Position numbers and translations under genes: made by a program. 51,941 nucleotides of DNA. It comes from Balneola sp. (GTDB taxonomy: Bacteria; Bacteroidota; Rhodothermia; Balneolales; Balneolaceae). Positions 1-8,369 of the stretch are shown in pieces (the stretch's first letter is position 1; each line of letters begins with the position of its first letter). The DNA is taken from the NCBI GenBank assembly GCA_017643645.1, contig JAEPNB010000015.1:1-51941 (forward strand), written 5' to 3'. The notes below the pieces were generated by a model. The model was not told the origin of the DNA. It did no database searches and worked only from the letters and a program-made list of their open reading frames with translations.

Positions 1-354
1 TAGCAAAAGATCAAGCCGAAGTATTTAAGACGGGTTCACTGATCCTGCGCTGAATAATCCTAAAGGTCTTCGTTCATTCCGAGAAAATTAGTTTACTCCT
101 CACCTGAAAGGATTATTCCTGCTCCGCAGACGCATACGGATCACGCTCTCTTATCCGTCTTAAATACTAAGGGCGAATTTTTCTTGATTTATCACGCTAA
201 ACTGTTAACGAATTACCTGACATCTACAAGGATGACCCTATCCGTAAAGTCATAGGAAAACTAGCACGGAATTATCTAACACCTAAAATAATATCCGAAC
301 ATGTCAATGAATCTAAATCATTGCTCTCAAGAAATGTATCAAAACACTTAAGAT
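1..354. repeat. Gene-free segment with arm 1 of a long inverted repeat
   Basis: No convincing gene lies here. Bases 1-180 match the reverse complement of 35431-35613 with only scattered mismatches, and 208-240 match the reverse complement of 35375-35407. Inside the arm, gtatttaagacgg (21-33) pairs with ccgtcttaaatac (156-168), and aataatcct near 54 pairs with aggattatt near 109, so one arm is itself an imperfect palindrome of about 150 bp. The unit looks like a dispersed non-coding repeat. Bases 241-354 hold nothing recognisable. Confidence 0.8.
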
Positions 355-573
355 CTATTTCTTTCTTTTATAATAAGCGCCGGGTTCAAAAGCGGTCTCC
401 CCTGTTTCAAGAACCATCTCCACATAGGGAGCACAAATTCGGCAACCGTTGCTGCAATAATTATCGATCTGGAGATCTTCTAAATCTGTGTACCCTTTCT
501 CTTTGGCGTATTCTTTGATCTCTTCGAAACTGTGTTCATGACAAATACATCGGTTTACTAAGAAATCACTCAT
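355..573 (-). CDS. BFD-like [2Fe-2S]-binding small protein
   Basis: A 72-residue protein with cysteines at C9-x-C11 and C44-x-x-C47, separated by 32 residues. This is almost the spacing of bacterioferritin-associated ferredoxin (C-x-C, about 31 residues, C-x2-C), which binds one [2Fe-2S] cluster. An extra Cys lies at position 40. It is cytoplasmic, with no signal peptide. Its ATG overlaps the stop of the dCTP-deaminase-like gene in an ATGA junction, so the two are probably translationally coupled. Whether it serves bacterioferritin or supplies electrons to another partner cannot be read from the sequence; no bacterioferritin gene is nearby. The fold call is fairly safe and the role is open. 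Confidence 0.7.
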   Translation of the reverse strand: MSDFLVNRCICHEHSFEEIKEYAKEKGYTDLEDLQIDNYCSNGCRICAPYVEMVLETGETAFEPGAYYKRKK

Positions 574-1775
574 ACTTGTTTAAAATGCTTACCAAGTTTT
601 AAGCCTTGTCCTTGATAATTACTGTCGATTTCTTCGCCGTAAATAAACTCAGGTAGTTCAGTATTCGGCTCAAACTGCATGCTAAATAACGTCTGACCAT
701 CTTCTATCATAAACGGCACATCGTGAGAGCGAACTTCCAGAACGGCTCTGGCTCCTTTGTCGTCAACGGAACCACCAAATCCGGAATCAAAAAATCCTGC
801 GTAATGCGTACGAAGTTCTCCTGAACCTGTATCGTAAGCCATCATTTCACAAGCTAATTTCGCAGGAACCCGAATACGTTCTTTGGATGCGAAAATATAA
901 AATGCTTCCGGCTCCAGAATAAAAGTCGATTCAGAAGTAGCATAGATCGGCTCCCAGAATTCATCTACATCATAGTGACCGATATTTTCCAGATCGATAT
1001 AATTATTATGCTTTTTGGCTTTATAACCGATGATCTCCCCTTTCTTTCCTTTTAGTTGCACACTCATGAACAATCCTTTGTTCACTTTGATCTGTTGCAT
1101 ACTTACCGGCTTGATGTTTTCATCAAACAGCAATGGATCTGAAGCATGAATTCTCAACAAGTCCTGATCAGGTACGATCTCAAAACCATGGCGAACTCTC
1201 AACTGGTTCAAACGCTGACCTGTTCTCACTTTTATGGAAAACGATTTCGGAACTACTTCCAAATACAATTGTCCCTGATAGCCCGGAGCAATTTCTTCGA
1301 ATCGGTGCGAATAGTCAGTGATAACACGAGTAAATACATCCAGTCTTCCGGTAGAACTTTTCGGATTCGCTTTAGCCGATAAATTTTCCGGTGAAAACAG
1401 CTTTACTTCTTCTGAATTATCAGAAACTCCATTTTGAGTGGAATAATGAGATTTCGGGAGATTCAATCGTTCCAGCAATGGAATGATATACACGCAATTC
1501 TCTTCCAGCACCGCTCCGTCTTTGATGGAAAACGAATACTGTTCCAGTTTCTCGATCTTTTGTTCAACCGTTTCATTCTCGGGCAGAAAACTACATCTCA
1601 CCCGATACGCTACTTCGCCCAGACGAAGATCTAAAGAGTTAGGCTGAAACTGATTGTCGTTGATCGGGTAATCCGGATGTGAGTCAAGTATTTCAAGATC
1701 ACGAAGGATCTTTAACTTTTGAACCGGTAGAATTCCTTTGGTATGTAAGTGTACTTCTTTGGAGCTGTTTGACAT
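570..1775 (-). CDS. Bidomain dCTP deaminase / dUTPase-fold protein
   Basis: A 401-residue protein of the long '2-deoxycytidine 5-triphosphate deaminase' type, about twice the length of classical Dcd and consistent with a tandem duplication of the trimeric dUTPase fold. The N-terminal half has QPNSLDLRLG (44-53), the counterpart of the Dcd QPSSLDxRL motif, and ANPKSSTGR (136-144), the dUTPase/Dcd phosphate-loop motif. The C-terminal half has HYAGFFDSGFGG, the HAGxxDPGFxG-type substrate motif. Family members convert dCTP to dUTP, feeding dTMP synthesis and limiting dUTP misincorporation. The gene leads a two-gene operon with the BFD-like gene. The enzymatic call rests on motif resemblance; a related nucleotide-binding function cannot be excluded. 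Confidence 0.8.
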   Translation of the reverse strand: MSNSSKEVHLHTKGILPVQKLKILRDLEILDSHPDYPINDNQFQPNSLDLRLGEVAYRVRCSFLPENETVEQKIEKLEQYSFSIKDGAVLEENCVYIIPLLERLNLPKSHYSTQNGVSDNSEEVKLFSPENLSAKANPKSSTGRLDVFTRVITDYSHRFEEIAPGYQGQLYLEVVPKSFSIKVRTGQRLNQLRVRHGFEIVPDQDLLRIHASDPLLFDENIKPVSMQQIKVNKGLFMSVQLKGKKGEIIGYKAKKHNNYIDLENIGHYDVDEFWEPIYATSESTFILEPEAFYIFASKERIRVPAKLACEMMAYDTGSGELRTHYAGFFDSGFGGSVDDKGARAVLEVRSHDVPFMIEDGQTLFSMQFEPNTELPEFIYGEEIDSNYQGQGLKLGKHFKQV

Positions 1776-1965
1776 CGCCTGTGCTGTTACAATTTCCTGT
1801 AAGATAATAAGGCTGATACTTTAGGCAAACTGGAATTATATGTTTAAGTCTTCGGTGGGGATTTTCACTAATTAACGAAAATTGTTTAAACTGATCCGGA
1901 TAAAACTTAAATCTGAAATAGAGTAAAGTGAATAGAGTTCATTTTACTCTGTTGTTAGCGCCAAT

Positions 1966-3696
1966 ATGAAAATGACTCTATTGACTAAAATATTACTAAC
2001 GATAGCTTTATGGACAGTTTTTACCTTTAATGCAAATAGTCAGATCTACGAACCGACCATTCTGATTTTGTCTCCAAACAAAACAACAGCGGACAAAAAG
2101 CTGAAAAAAGAAATTGAAGAATTCAATAGCCTTATTAAAGAAAATCAGAAGCAAACGGAACAGGAGCTTAAACAAGCTCTAAAAGAAATGGAGGACAGAC
2201 CGGAAAACATCAAGATGATGTATCAAAAGCAAATTGAGTTTTCCAAAGAGATGGACTTCTATAGTATGATTCCTTCCGTTGCAGAAGGATATTTGCAGTA
2301 CCGATTCTTTGAGCGATTTGAAAACCTCTTAATATATGCGATAGAAGAAAAATCGAACGGTAATATCGAGCAACTGAATACTATTGCTGACAAGCATAAT
2401 ATGCAATACATTGTCAACTTCCCTCAAGTTCATTCCTTCATTGAAAACAATTCAAAAAAGACAACTATTAGAGTACAGTTGTTTGACAACAACCAGCAAA
2501 AATTCCTCTTAGACAAAGAGTTTACAGGACATGATAGGAATCCTGGCTTTGAATTCACTTGTAGCGACAGTTCACTTTCCTGCACAATTAACAACTCTTT
2601 GTCTCAAGCATTAGGCGAAATCATAACGATAGTTGCTATCAACAACCCGACAATCATTCGGGAACGTGAACTTGCTAAAGAAAGAGCAGAAGTATTGTTT
2701 TCAGAATACTATCCAAAAGAACCCTCAAAAGAAATTCCAGACATAATTCATAAAAATGACACTAGCATTTCGACAGTAGGATTCTATCATGGATTCATGG
2801 ACGACAGTAAAACGAAATTCATCGGCTTTTTCGCCTTGAGTAGTAAGGCGACAAACTTCCAAGAATTGAGAGACGAGAATGACAAAAGTCTACAAATCAT
2901 TTCTGACGATATTTATGACCTTGACGACGTTCCAAAAATATATGCCAATGTGGTTGTAGGAATAAACTACAATTCAAAATGGTATCTCAAAAAAGATAAA
3001 GTTACTTACTTCAATTCAGATGATTTTAAGGTAGGCAAAAAGGAATTCTTTAATAATCTCCAAAAATGGGGCTTCTTCAAGGAGAATTTATCTGACTTCA
3101 GTCCTGACTTTTGGGAAACCTACTTCTTTGAGAAAGTTAAAGACGTTACCAAGGAGCCTGACTATGAGAAGTATTACGAATCAATTTACAAAAGCCAAGA
3201 GAGAAGGAATAAAGGATATATAGGCATGTATGAGATTGTTGCCGACCAAATGAGAAAAGAACAGGCAGAATTAGCTGAACAATTCAAAGAAACAATAGGA
3301 GAACAGATATTGAGACCATTTTTAGAGCAACAAAAAACTGACAAGCCAAATGAGTTTACTGACTATTCACTGATGTACAAGAAATTTACACTTATCTTCC
3401 CAAAGGATAGGTTAGTTGTTCTTAATCCTGTTCAAATCGAAGACAACAAAGAACAAAGACAAATTAGATATTTTGTCGTGTTCCCAGACACCAAAGAGAT
3501 TTACGAATGGACTTACTTAAAACCAAAAATATTAGAGGGCAAAAACTGGCATTACGGCAGTGAGATTATCGAGCAACTTTCGACTGTAACAGACTGGAAT
3601 TTTGGATTTGAGACTTTAGATGACCAAGACTTTTGGAATAATTACATACTGAAAAAGGACGGAGACAAATACAAATACTTGATAAAAATAAAATAA
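1966..3696 (+). CDS. Secreted hypothetical protein, cassette-like gene
   Basis: A 576-residue protein not recognised as any family. It starts with a clear signal peptide (hydrophobic stretch about residues 4-22, ending near ANSQ), so it is periplasmic or surface-exposed. Residues about 35-80 are highly charged and probably coiled coil. The gene differs from its neighbours in strongly preferring GAC over GAT and in dense Asp/Lys/Asn codons. Just before the start lies gttagcgcc, and just after the stop lies gcgctgac, nearly its reverse complement, followed by an imperfect hairpin. These borders resemble a mobile gene cassette. The preceding 190 bp is the divergent promoter region shared with the dCTP-deaminase-like gene. 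The function is unknown. Confidence 0.75.
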   Translation: MKMTLLTKILLTIALWTVFTFNANSQIYEPTILILSPNKTTADKKLKKEIEEFNSLIKENQKQTEQELKQALKEMEDRPENIKMMYQKQIEFSKEMDFYSMIPSVAEGYLQYRFFERFENLLIYAIEEKSNGNIEQLNTIADKHNMQYIVNFPQVHSFIENNSKKTTIRVQLFDNNQQKFLLDKEFTGHDRNPGFEFTCSDSSLSCTINNSLSQALGEIITIVAINNPTIIRERELAKERAEVLFSEYYPKEPSKEIPDIIHKNDTSISTVGFYHGFMDDSKTKFIGFFALSSKATNFQELRDENDKSLQIISDDIYDLDDVPKIYANVVVGINYNSKWYLKKDKVTYFNSDDFKVGKKEFFNNLQKWGFFKENLSDFSPDFWETYFFEKVKDVTKEPDYEKYYESIYKSQERRNKGYIGMYEIVADQMRKEQAELAEQFKETIGEQILRPFLEQQKTDKPNEFTDYSLMYKKFTLIFPKDRLVVLNPVQIEDNKEQRQIRYFVVFPDTKEIYEWTYLKPKILEGKNWHYGSEIIEQLSTVTDWNFGFETLDDQDFWNNYILKKDGDKYKYLIKIK

Positions 3697-3716
3697 ATAC
3701 TTGCGCTGACAAAACC

Positions 3717-3757
3717 TATAAGCTATAGAGCCCTACGGGTCGCTACTGCTCATAGCC
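3717..3757. repeat. Imperfect hairpin after the orphan gene
   Basis: The left arm ctataagctatag pairs with the right arm ctactgctcatag around a ccctacgggtc centre, with two or three mismatches. It sits about 10 bp after the cassette-border-like gcgctgac. It could be an attC-like folded site or a plain terminator hairpin; no U-rich tail follows, which favours the former slightly. Confidence 0.4.
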
Positions 3758-3789
3758 AGAATCGTTCACACAATTAAAGTAGTCTAACT

Positions 3790-4224
3790 ATGGAGTCAAA
3801 ACACTATATACCCAGCGGTCAAGGAGAAAATTACAACTATTCTCAGGATCACTGCTTTATCAAAGTTTCCTCTAAAGACACTAATGGAGAATTGTGCCTT
3901 ATTGAAGACACTCTTAAACCCGGATTCCATTTAAAAAGACATCACCACAAGATCATGACAGAAGTGTTTTACATGCTTGAAGGTGAAATGGAATTGATTT
4001 TCGATGATGAAACAATTCTGCTAAAACCCGGCGATACCATCACCGTTGATCCTAATGTGTGGCATGAGGCTAAATGCAGCGAAGGTGGTAAAATGCTCAC
4101 CATATTCAAAGATGGTCAGTTTGACGTTTTCCTCGAACAACTTTCTACAATGACCCGGGAGGATTTTTCTAACGCTGAATTAATGAAATCGTTTTCAGCC
4201 AAGTTCGACATTTACGAAGAGTAA
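3790..4224 (+). CDS. Cupin domain protein
   Basis: A 144-residue single-domain cupin (Cupin_2 type). Motif 1 is visible as H51-H52-H53 followed by E58 and G65. Motif 2 is PGDTITVDPNVWHE with H92. These residues would bind a divalent metal in the beta-barrel. There is no signal peptide, so it is cytoplasmic. It stands alone, 144 bp before the SDR gene, and the substrate cannot be predicted. Cupins of this size include small-molecule sensors, isomerases and dioxygenases. Confidence 0.85.
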   Translation: MESKHYIPSGQGENYNYSQDHCFIKVSSKDTNGELCLIEDTLKPGFHLKRHHHKIMTEVFYMLEGEMELIFDDETILLKPGDTITVDPNVWHEAKCSEGGKMLTIFKDGQFDVFLEQLSTMTREDFSNAELMKSFSAKFDIYEE

Positions 4225-4368
4225 AATTGGATCAAATATAATTGATACCGGATCAGCAATTTTATTAGACCAAACCAAAAAGTATACACAATACGAAAAT
4301 GTGTATAAGACTTTAAAGTAGCTGTCTGTCGATCTTAGTCTTATTCTTTTAAAACAATCTAAACAAAG

Positions 4369-5319
4369 ATGAAGACAAATCAATTTGGCAAACAAGGCTG
4401 GACACCCGATAGAATCGGATCTCTTACAGGTAAAACATTCGTTATAACAGGTACCACAAGCGGTACAGGATTTGAAGCCGCAAGGATACTTCTGTCGAAG
4501 GGAGCGAAAGTGGTGATGTTGAACCGCAATCCCAAAAAATCAGAAAATGTTATTGCCACTTTTAAGAAAGAGCTGGGCAACCAAATTGATGTCTCATTTA
4601 TCCAAATGGATCTGGCAGAACAGGAATCCGTACGAAAAGCTGCACAAGAAGTACTTGATAAATTTACACGTATCGACGCATTGATTTGTAACGCTGCCAT
4701 TGCTCAGGTTCCCGATCAGAAACTTACTGTTGATGGATTTGAAAGTCAGCTTGGTGTAAACCACTACGGTCATTTCACGCTACAAGGTCTGCTCATTCCA
4801 CTTATTGAAGAATCCAAAGGACGTATCGTAACTGTGGGCAGTATGGGCTATAATATGGGACTGAAAACCATAAAGTTTGACGATTTGAACTGGGATAAAG
4901 ATTACACTCCAAATGATGCCTATAGCCAGAGCAAATTAGCACAGATCATGTCGGTTTATGAATTACAGGATAAATTGGAAAAAACAGACAACACTAATGT
5001 TAGAGTATATGCTTGTCACCCGGGTTCATCCAGAACCTCCCTGATCGATACCAGCGGTAGTTTTATGATGCGCATGATCTTTAACTTGATGAAATTTTCA
5101 CCATTGACACAATCAGCTGAAAAAGGTGCATACCCAATGTTAATGTGTGCTACTGAAAAAGATTTGGATCAAAAAGAATTCTTTGGTCCTACAGGATTTA
5201 ACAACTTTAAAGGACCTGTTGGAGCACATAAACTGGAAGCACATGCCAAAGATAAAGTTGTTGCAGAAAAGTTGTGGGAAGTATCAGAAAAAGCAACGAA
5301 CTTAAAATGGAACTTTTAA
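4369..5319 (+). CDS. Short-chain dehydrogenase/reductase (retinol/protochlorophyllide-reductase type)
   Basis: A 316-residue NAD(P)-dependent oxidoreductase with a Rossmann fold. The dinucleotide motif is TGTTSGTG (27-34), with Thr in place of the usual Ile before the last Gly. NAA lies at about 108-110, the catalytic Ser at 158, and YxxxK at Tyr185/Lys189. The extended C-terminal part and the 'N-R-N' segment after beta-2 (NADP preference) recall the retinol dehydrogenase-like branch. It is followed 9 bp later by an AraC-type regulator and then a small membrane protein, all on the same strand, so it is probably the enzyme of a regulated detoxification-type operon. The substrate is unknown. 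Confidence 0.88.
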   Translation: MKTNQFGKQGWTPDRIGSLTGKTFVITGTTSGTGFEAARILLSKGAKVVMLNRNPKKSENVIATFKKELGNQIDVSFIQMDLAEQESVRKAAQEVLDKFTRIDALICNAAIAQVPDQKLTVDGFESQLGVNHYGHFTLQGLLIPLIEESKGRIVTVGSMGYNMGLKTIKFDDLNWDKDYTPNDAYSQSKLAQIMSVYELQDKLEKTDNTNVRVYACHPGSSRTSLIDTSGSFMMRMIFNLMKFSPLTQSAEKGAYPMLMCATEKDLDQKEFFGPTGFNNFKGPVGAHKLEAHAKDKVVAEKLWEVSEKATNLKWNF

Positions 5320-5328
5320 ATTAGCGAT

Positions 5329-6240
5329 ATGCAACACTTTAAAACTTTATCGGCTTACTTAGATTATCTGGAACTTCCGGGTCCAGAGCATCCGATGTTG
5401 AGTGTATTTTCTGCTATTGGAGATGGTTTCTTGCCGTGCCCGAAAGAGAGCTCACCACCTATTACTAATGATTGTTATTCCATTAGCCTGAAGAAAATCA
5501 TAAAGGGAGACTTAAATTACGGTCGCACAAAATACGATTTCACCAATGGCGCATTGATATTCATCGCTCCAAGACAAGTATTGCAATGGGATGAAAGTGT
5601 AGTTTACGACCAAAAAGGTTTTTCAATTAACTTCCATGAGGATTTTTTGAAAGGCACAGAGTTGGCGCATCAGATCAAGAAATATAATTTCTTTTCGTAT
5701 TCAGCTAATGAGGCTCTGCACCTCTCTCCCAAAGAAGAGAAACAGATCGAATCAATTGTAGAAAACATTGATATAGAATATCAGAATAATCAGGATGAGT
5801 TCAGTAAAGACATCATCATTTCGCAACTAAGCACCCTGTTGAAATACGCCAATCGCTTTTACGAACGACAATTTTTAAACCGAAAGGAGTTGTCGAATGA
5901 CCTTTTAGAGCAGTTTAATCAGCATTTAACTGCATATTTTGATTCAGGACTATTGGAAGAGAATGGAATTCCCGGTATTGAACAGATCGCAGAACAGCTG
6001 TCGGTTTCACAGCGTTACCTGAGCGATACCCTCAAAAAAGAAACAGGAAAAACTTCAACCGAACATCTGCAATTGTATTTGATCGATGAGGCAAAGAATA
6101 TTCTGTTGAACCCAAATAAAACGATCTCTGAGGTGGCTTATGAATTAGGCTTTGAATATCCGCCCTATTTTTCGCGACTATTTAAAAAGAAGGAAGGCAT
6201 CAGCCCATCAGCATACAGAGAAAAATATACTTTAAATTAA
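5329..6240 (+). CDS. AraC-family transcriptional regulator
   Basis: A 303-residue protein with an N-terminal cupin-like sensing region (about 1-170) and a C-terminal AraC DNA-binding domain with two helix-turn-helix units. The first is at about 220-250 (IEQIAEQLSVSQRYLSDTLK). The second is at about 270-295, where ISEVAYELGFEYPPYFSRLFKK and GISPSAYR form the diagnostic AraC signature. It lies 9 bp after the SDR gene and 4 bp before a membrane protein gene, so it is probably co-transcribed with them and likely controls the SDR promoter. The ligand is unknown. Confidence 0.92.
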   Translation: MQHFKTLSAYLDYLELPGPEHPMLSVFSAIGDGFLPCPKESSPPITNDCYSISLKKIIKGDLNYGRTKYDFTNGALIFIAPRQVLQWDESVVYDQKGFSINFHEDFLKGTELAHQIKKYNFFSYSANEALHLSPKEEKQIESIVENIDIEYQNNQDEFSKDIIISQLSTLLKYANRFYERQFLNRKELSNDLLEQFNQHLTAYFDSGLLEENGIPGIEQIAEQLSVSQRYLSDTLKKETGKTSTEHLQLYLIDEAKNILLNPNKTISEVAYELGFEYPPYFSRLFKKKEGISPSAYREKYTLN

Positions 6241-6244
6241 GATC

Positions 6245-6766
6245 ATGGATATACTAAGAACAGCAATAGATTGGGCAAAAGCCGAAGTTTTTTCAACGTC
6301 ATTTTTCATTGTTTTCGGAATCCTGTTTGTATTGGCAAGCATAGGATTTTGGCAACTCGCTAAAACTGATATGGCAAAAGCATACATCATTCCTACACTG
6401 GTTGCCGGATCATTACTATTGATCATCGGTCTTGGTTTATTTTTCACTAATAAATCAAGAATCACACAATTTGAATCGGATTATAATAAGGACGCTACCG
6501 CTTTTGTAGAATCCGAGATCGCACGTGTTGAAAGTACTTTAAAGGAATATCAAACCATCGTTTTCAAAGCAATTCCACTTATTATTGTTGTTGCTGCATT
6601 GCTGATCGTTTTTATAGACAAGCCGGTTTGGCGGGCAAGTGCCATCACAACCATTGCCATGTTGGTGGTTATTCTTCTGATCGATGGCACAGCCAAAGCC
6701 AGGATCGATGCTTATAGTGAACAATTAGAATTAGTAGCTAAGAAAACAATTAATGATTTAAATTGA
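6245..6766 (+). CDS. Small integral membrane protein
   Basis: A 173-residue protein with hydrophobic segments at about 17-40, 47-66, 108-124 and 128-147, so probably four transmembrane helices. A charged soluble stretch of about 40 residues lies between the second and third. No family was recognised. It begins 4 bp after the AraC gene stop and is the last member of that operon. Membrane proteins of this size are common partners of SDR/AraC modules, but no function can be assigned. Confidence 0.75.
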   Translation: MDILRTAIDWAKAEVFSTSFFIVFGILFVLASIGFWQLAKTDMAKAYIIPTLVAGSLLLIIGLGLFFTNKSRITQFESDYNKDATAFVESEIARVESTLKEYQTIVFKAIPLIIVVAALLIVFIDKPVWRASAITTIAMLVVILLIDGTAKARIDAYSEQLELVAKKTINDLN

Positions 6767-6804
6767 GATTCAGAAAGGAAAAATTATTAAGAACTGAACG
6801 TCAA

Positions 6805-6864
6805 ATGAACAAGGAAGAACTATCGCAATTAAATGTAATATATAGTCCCGATAGGGACATTTAA
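6805..6864 (+). pseudogene. Short reading frame running into a REP hairpin
   Basis: A start codon at 6805 opens a 19-codon frame (MNKEELSQLNV...) whose last codons are the REP hairpin gtcccgatagggac itself. It looks like the 5' end of a gene cut off by REP insertion, but the remnant is too short to identify and may be chance. Confidence 0.25.
6845..6858. repeat. REP-type hairpin gtcccgatagggac
   Basis: A short palindrome, the first of four related hairpins around the RAYT transposase. It begins a 37-bp block (6854-6890) that recurs exactly at 7605-7641 and includes the first bases of a DUF6090 reading frame. Confidence 0.75.
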
Positions 6865-6876
6865 ATTCTATGAACT

Positions 6877-6974
6877 ATGCTAAAATTCTTCAGGAAAATC
6901 CGCCAAAAACTTCTCTCTGAAAATAAGTTCAGTAAATATTTGATCTATGCGGTTGGTGAGATTGTACTAATGAG
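6877..6974 (+). pseudogene. DUF6090 gene fragment (head only), interrupted by the RAYT element
   Basis: It encodes MLKFFRKIRQKLLSENKFSK and then the start of the family's transmembrane segment (YAVGEIVL), after which similarity stops at a perfect palindrome (6972-6987) followed by a REP hairpin. The head is closest to the intact gene at 24625, which shares LLSENKFSKY. About 200 C-terminal codons are missing. It is therefore a remnant of an eleventh DUF6090 gene located 18 kb upstream of the main array. Confidence 0.8.
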
Positions 6975-6988
6975 AAATGCATTTCTCA

Positions 6989-7056
6989 GTCCCGTTAGGG
7001 ACAACCTGTTGGTAGAAATAAGCGGAACAACAAGCAATCTTTGTGCCGTCAGGTAC
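6989..7056. repeat. Left REP end of the RAYT element
   Basis: It contains the outer hairpin gtcccgttagggac (6989-7002), the block ggtagaaata (7011-7020) with a GTAG-type motif, and the inner hairpin gtgccgtcaggtac (7043-7056). The same parts recur in inverted order on the right side at 7544-7609. This arrangement of paired hairpins around the gene is what RAYT transposases recognise. Confidence 0.75.
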
Positions 7057-7072
7057 AATAAATGAAATCGGT

Positions 7073-7534
7073 ATGGCAAACACCTACACACAAATTCACA
7101 TCCAAGCTGTATTTGCCGTTCAAAACAGGAAGTGCCTTATTGATAATAAATGGAAAAGCGATTTATTTAAATACATCACAGGCATTGTGCAAAATAGCGG
7201 ACACAAAATGCTTCAAATCAACGGTATGCCAGATCATATTCATATGCTGTTTGGATTCCGACCGGTACAATCTCTATCAGATTTAATGAAACAGGTAAAA
7301 CAAGATTCAACCAAATGGATAAATAAGCATGGATTGGTAGATGGAGGTTTCTCATGGCAGGCAGGATATGGAGCTTTCTCCTATTCAAGATCTCAACTAC
7401 CTCAGGTTATCAGATACATTCAAAACCAGGAACTACATCACAAAAACAAAACCTTTCAGGAAGAATATCTTGAGTTCCTGGATAAATTTGATGTGAATTA
7501 CGATAAAAAATATATCTTCAAACCTATTGAATAA
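7073..7534 (+). CDS. REP-associated tyrosine transposase (IS200-like, Y1/HUH family)
   Basis: A 153-residue protein with the HUH motif in DHIHMLF (two metal-binding His) and a C-terminal helix region with candidate catalytic Tyr in YGAFSYSRSQ. Length and motifs match Y1_Tnp single-domain transposases, which cut and join single-stranded DNA through a 5'-phosphotyrosine. I chose the ATG at 7073 because the family starts MANTYTQIHIQ; an in-frame GTG at 7043 lies inside the inner hairpin. It is flanked by paired REP hairpins with no long terminal inverted repeats, typical of a domesticated or REP-dispersing RAYT. It appears intact. Confidence 0.92.
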   Translation: MANTYTQIHIQAVFAVQNRKCLIDNKWKSDLFKYITGIVQNSGHKMLQINGMPDHIHMLFGFRPVQSLSDLMKQVKQDSTKWINKHGLVDGGFSWQAGYGAFSYSRSQLPQVIRYIQNQELHHKNKTFQEEYLEFLDKFDVNYDKKYIFKPIE

Positions 7535-7543
7535 CTATATATG

Positions 7544-7609
7544 GTACCTAAAGGCACCTGGTACTTGGGGGCTATTTTTATTTCTACCAGTGTTTAGTCC
7601 CTACGGGAC
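7544..7609. repeat. Right REP end of the RAYT element
   Basis: The inner hairpin gtacctaaaggcac (7544-7557), the block tatttctacc (7579-7588, reverse complement of the left ggtagaaata) and the outer hairpin gtccctacgggac (7597-7609) mirror the left end. Confidence 0.75.
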
Positions 7610-7627
7610 ATTTAAATTCTATGAACT

Positions 7628-7720
7628 ATGCTAAAATTCTTTAGAAACCCCTTTCTAAAAACAAATTCAGTAAGTTTTATTTTTACCAATACTTAGTCTC
7701 TACGGGACATTTAAATTCTA
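7628..7720 (+). pseudogene. Second DUF6090 head fragment joined to another REP end
   Basis: ATG at 7628 begins atgctaaaattcttt, as in the fragment at 6877. After a short loss, sequence for the SENKFSK part of the head follows (to about 7674). It then runs directly into a third right-type REP end: a ttttaccaa block and hairpin gtctctacgggac (7696-7708). The upstream 37 bp (7605-7641) duplicate 6854-6890 exactly. Confidence 0.65.
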
Positions 7721-7808
7721 AGCGTAACAACTGATATATTTATACCGGACAGTTCTCTTTCCCAAATACCTGCTTTTTAGTATGTTGTGATATCAAACAG
7801 GAGCTGCT

Positions 7809-8369
7809 ATGAAACATTTGGATATAATCGGTCCCGGACTCTTTGTCATTTGTTTGTCTCTGTTCACCTATTTCTTTGTAGGGAAAATAGGTCCCATTGT
7901 GATTGGTGGTGCAAGCGCCGGTGGTTTTCTGTTGTACCTGAAAACCGGATATAAATATCGCTTTGATACTTCAAAAGTGATTGTTGCTTACTTACTCACG
8001 GTCATCTTTTTTATCATACATGTTTATGAGGAATATATTTTCGGTTTTGAAGAAATTGCCTCACAACTAAGCGGACAAGAAGTCACACAGCAGAGCTTAC
8101 TCACCTTCGCTGCTTTCTTTGCGCCAATAATGTGGATATCAGGAGCGATATTTATTATTAAAGAATGGGCTTTAGGCTATTATTTTCTTGCTTTTTTCTT
8201 TGTTGCAATGACTATCGCTGAACTTACTCATTTTATATTCCCGTTCATTTTGTATGGAGAATGGAGATATACAGCCGGCGTTGTTACCGCTGCACTACCG
8301 TTAATACCTGCCTGGTATGGACTCATGATAACTCTCAAAGAAACAAAAAGGTTAAGAGATGAGGAATAG
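7809..8369 (+). CDS. HXXEE-domain membrane protein
   Basis: A 186-residue protein with about six hydrophobic segments. It carries HVYEE (H-x-x-E-E) at about 77-81, at the end of a transmembrane helix, and a later ELTHFIFPF with another His. These are the hallmarks of the HXXEE membrane family, whose polar residues suggest a metal site within the membrane; no biochemical role is known for most members. Its last 11 bases overlap the next small gene and a third gene follows directly, giving a three-gene operon. Confidence 0.75.
   Translation: MKHLDIIGPGLFVICLSLFTYFFVGKIGPIVIGGASAGGFLLYLKTGYKYRFDTSKVIVAYLLTVIFFIIHVYEEYIFGFEEIASQLSGQEVTQQSLLTFAAFFAPIMWISGAIFIIKEWALGYYFLAFFFVAMTIAELTHFIFPFILYGEWRYTAGVVTAALPLIPAWYGLMITLKETKRLRDEE

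Noticed and set aside
321-518. 65-codon plus-strand frame
   Set aside because: It lies mostly antisense to the BFD-like gene, whose cysteine motif and ATGA coupling are convincing.
7043-7072. GTG start for the RAYT transposase
   Set aside because: The added residues are encoded by the inner REP hairpin; family members begin at MANTYTQ-like sequence, so the ATG at 7073 is used.
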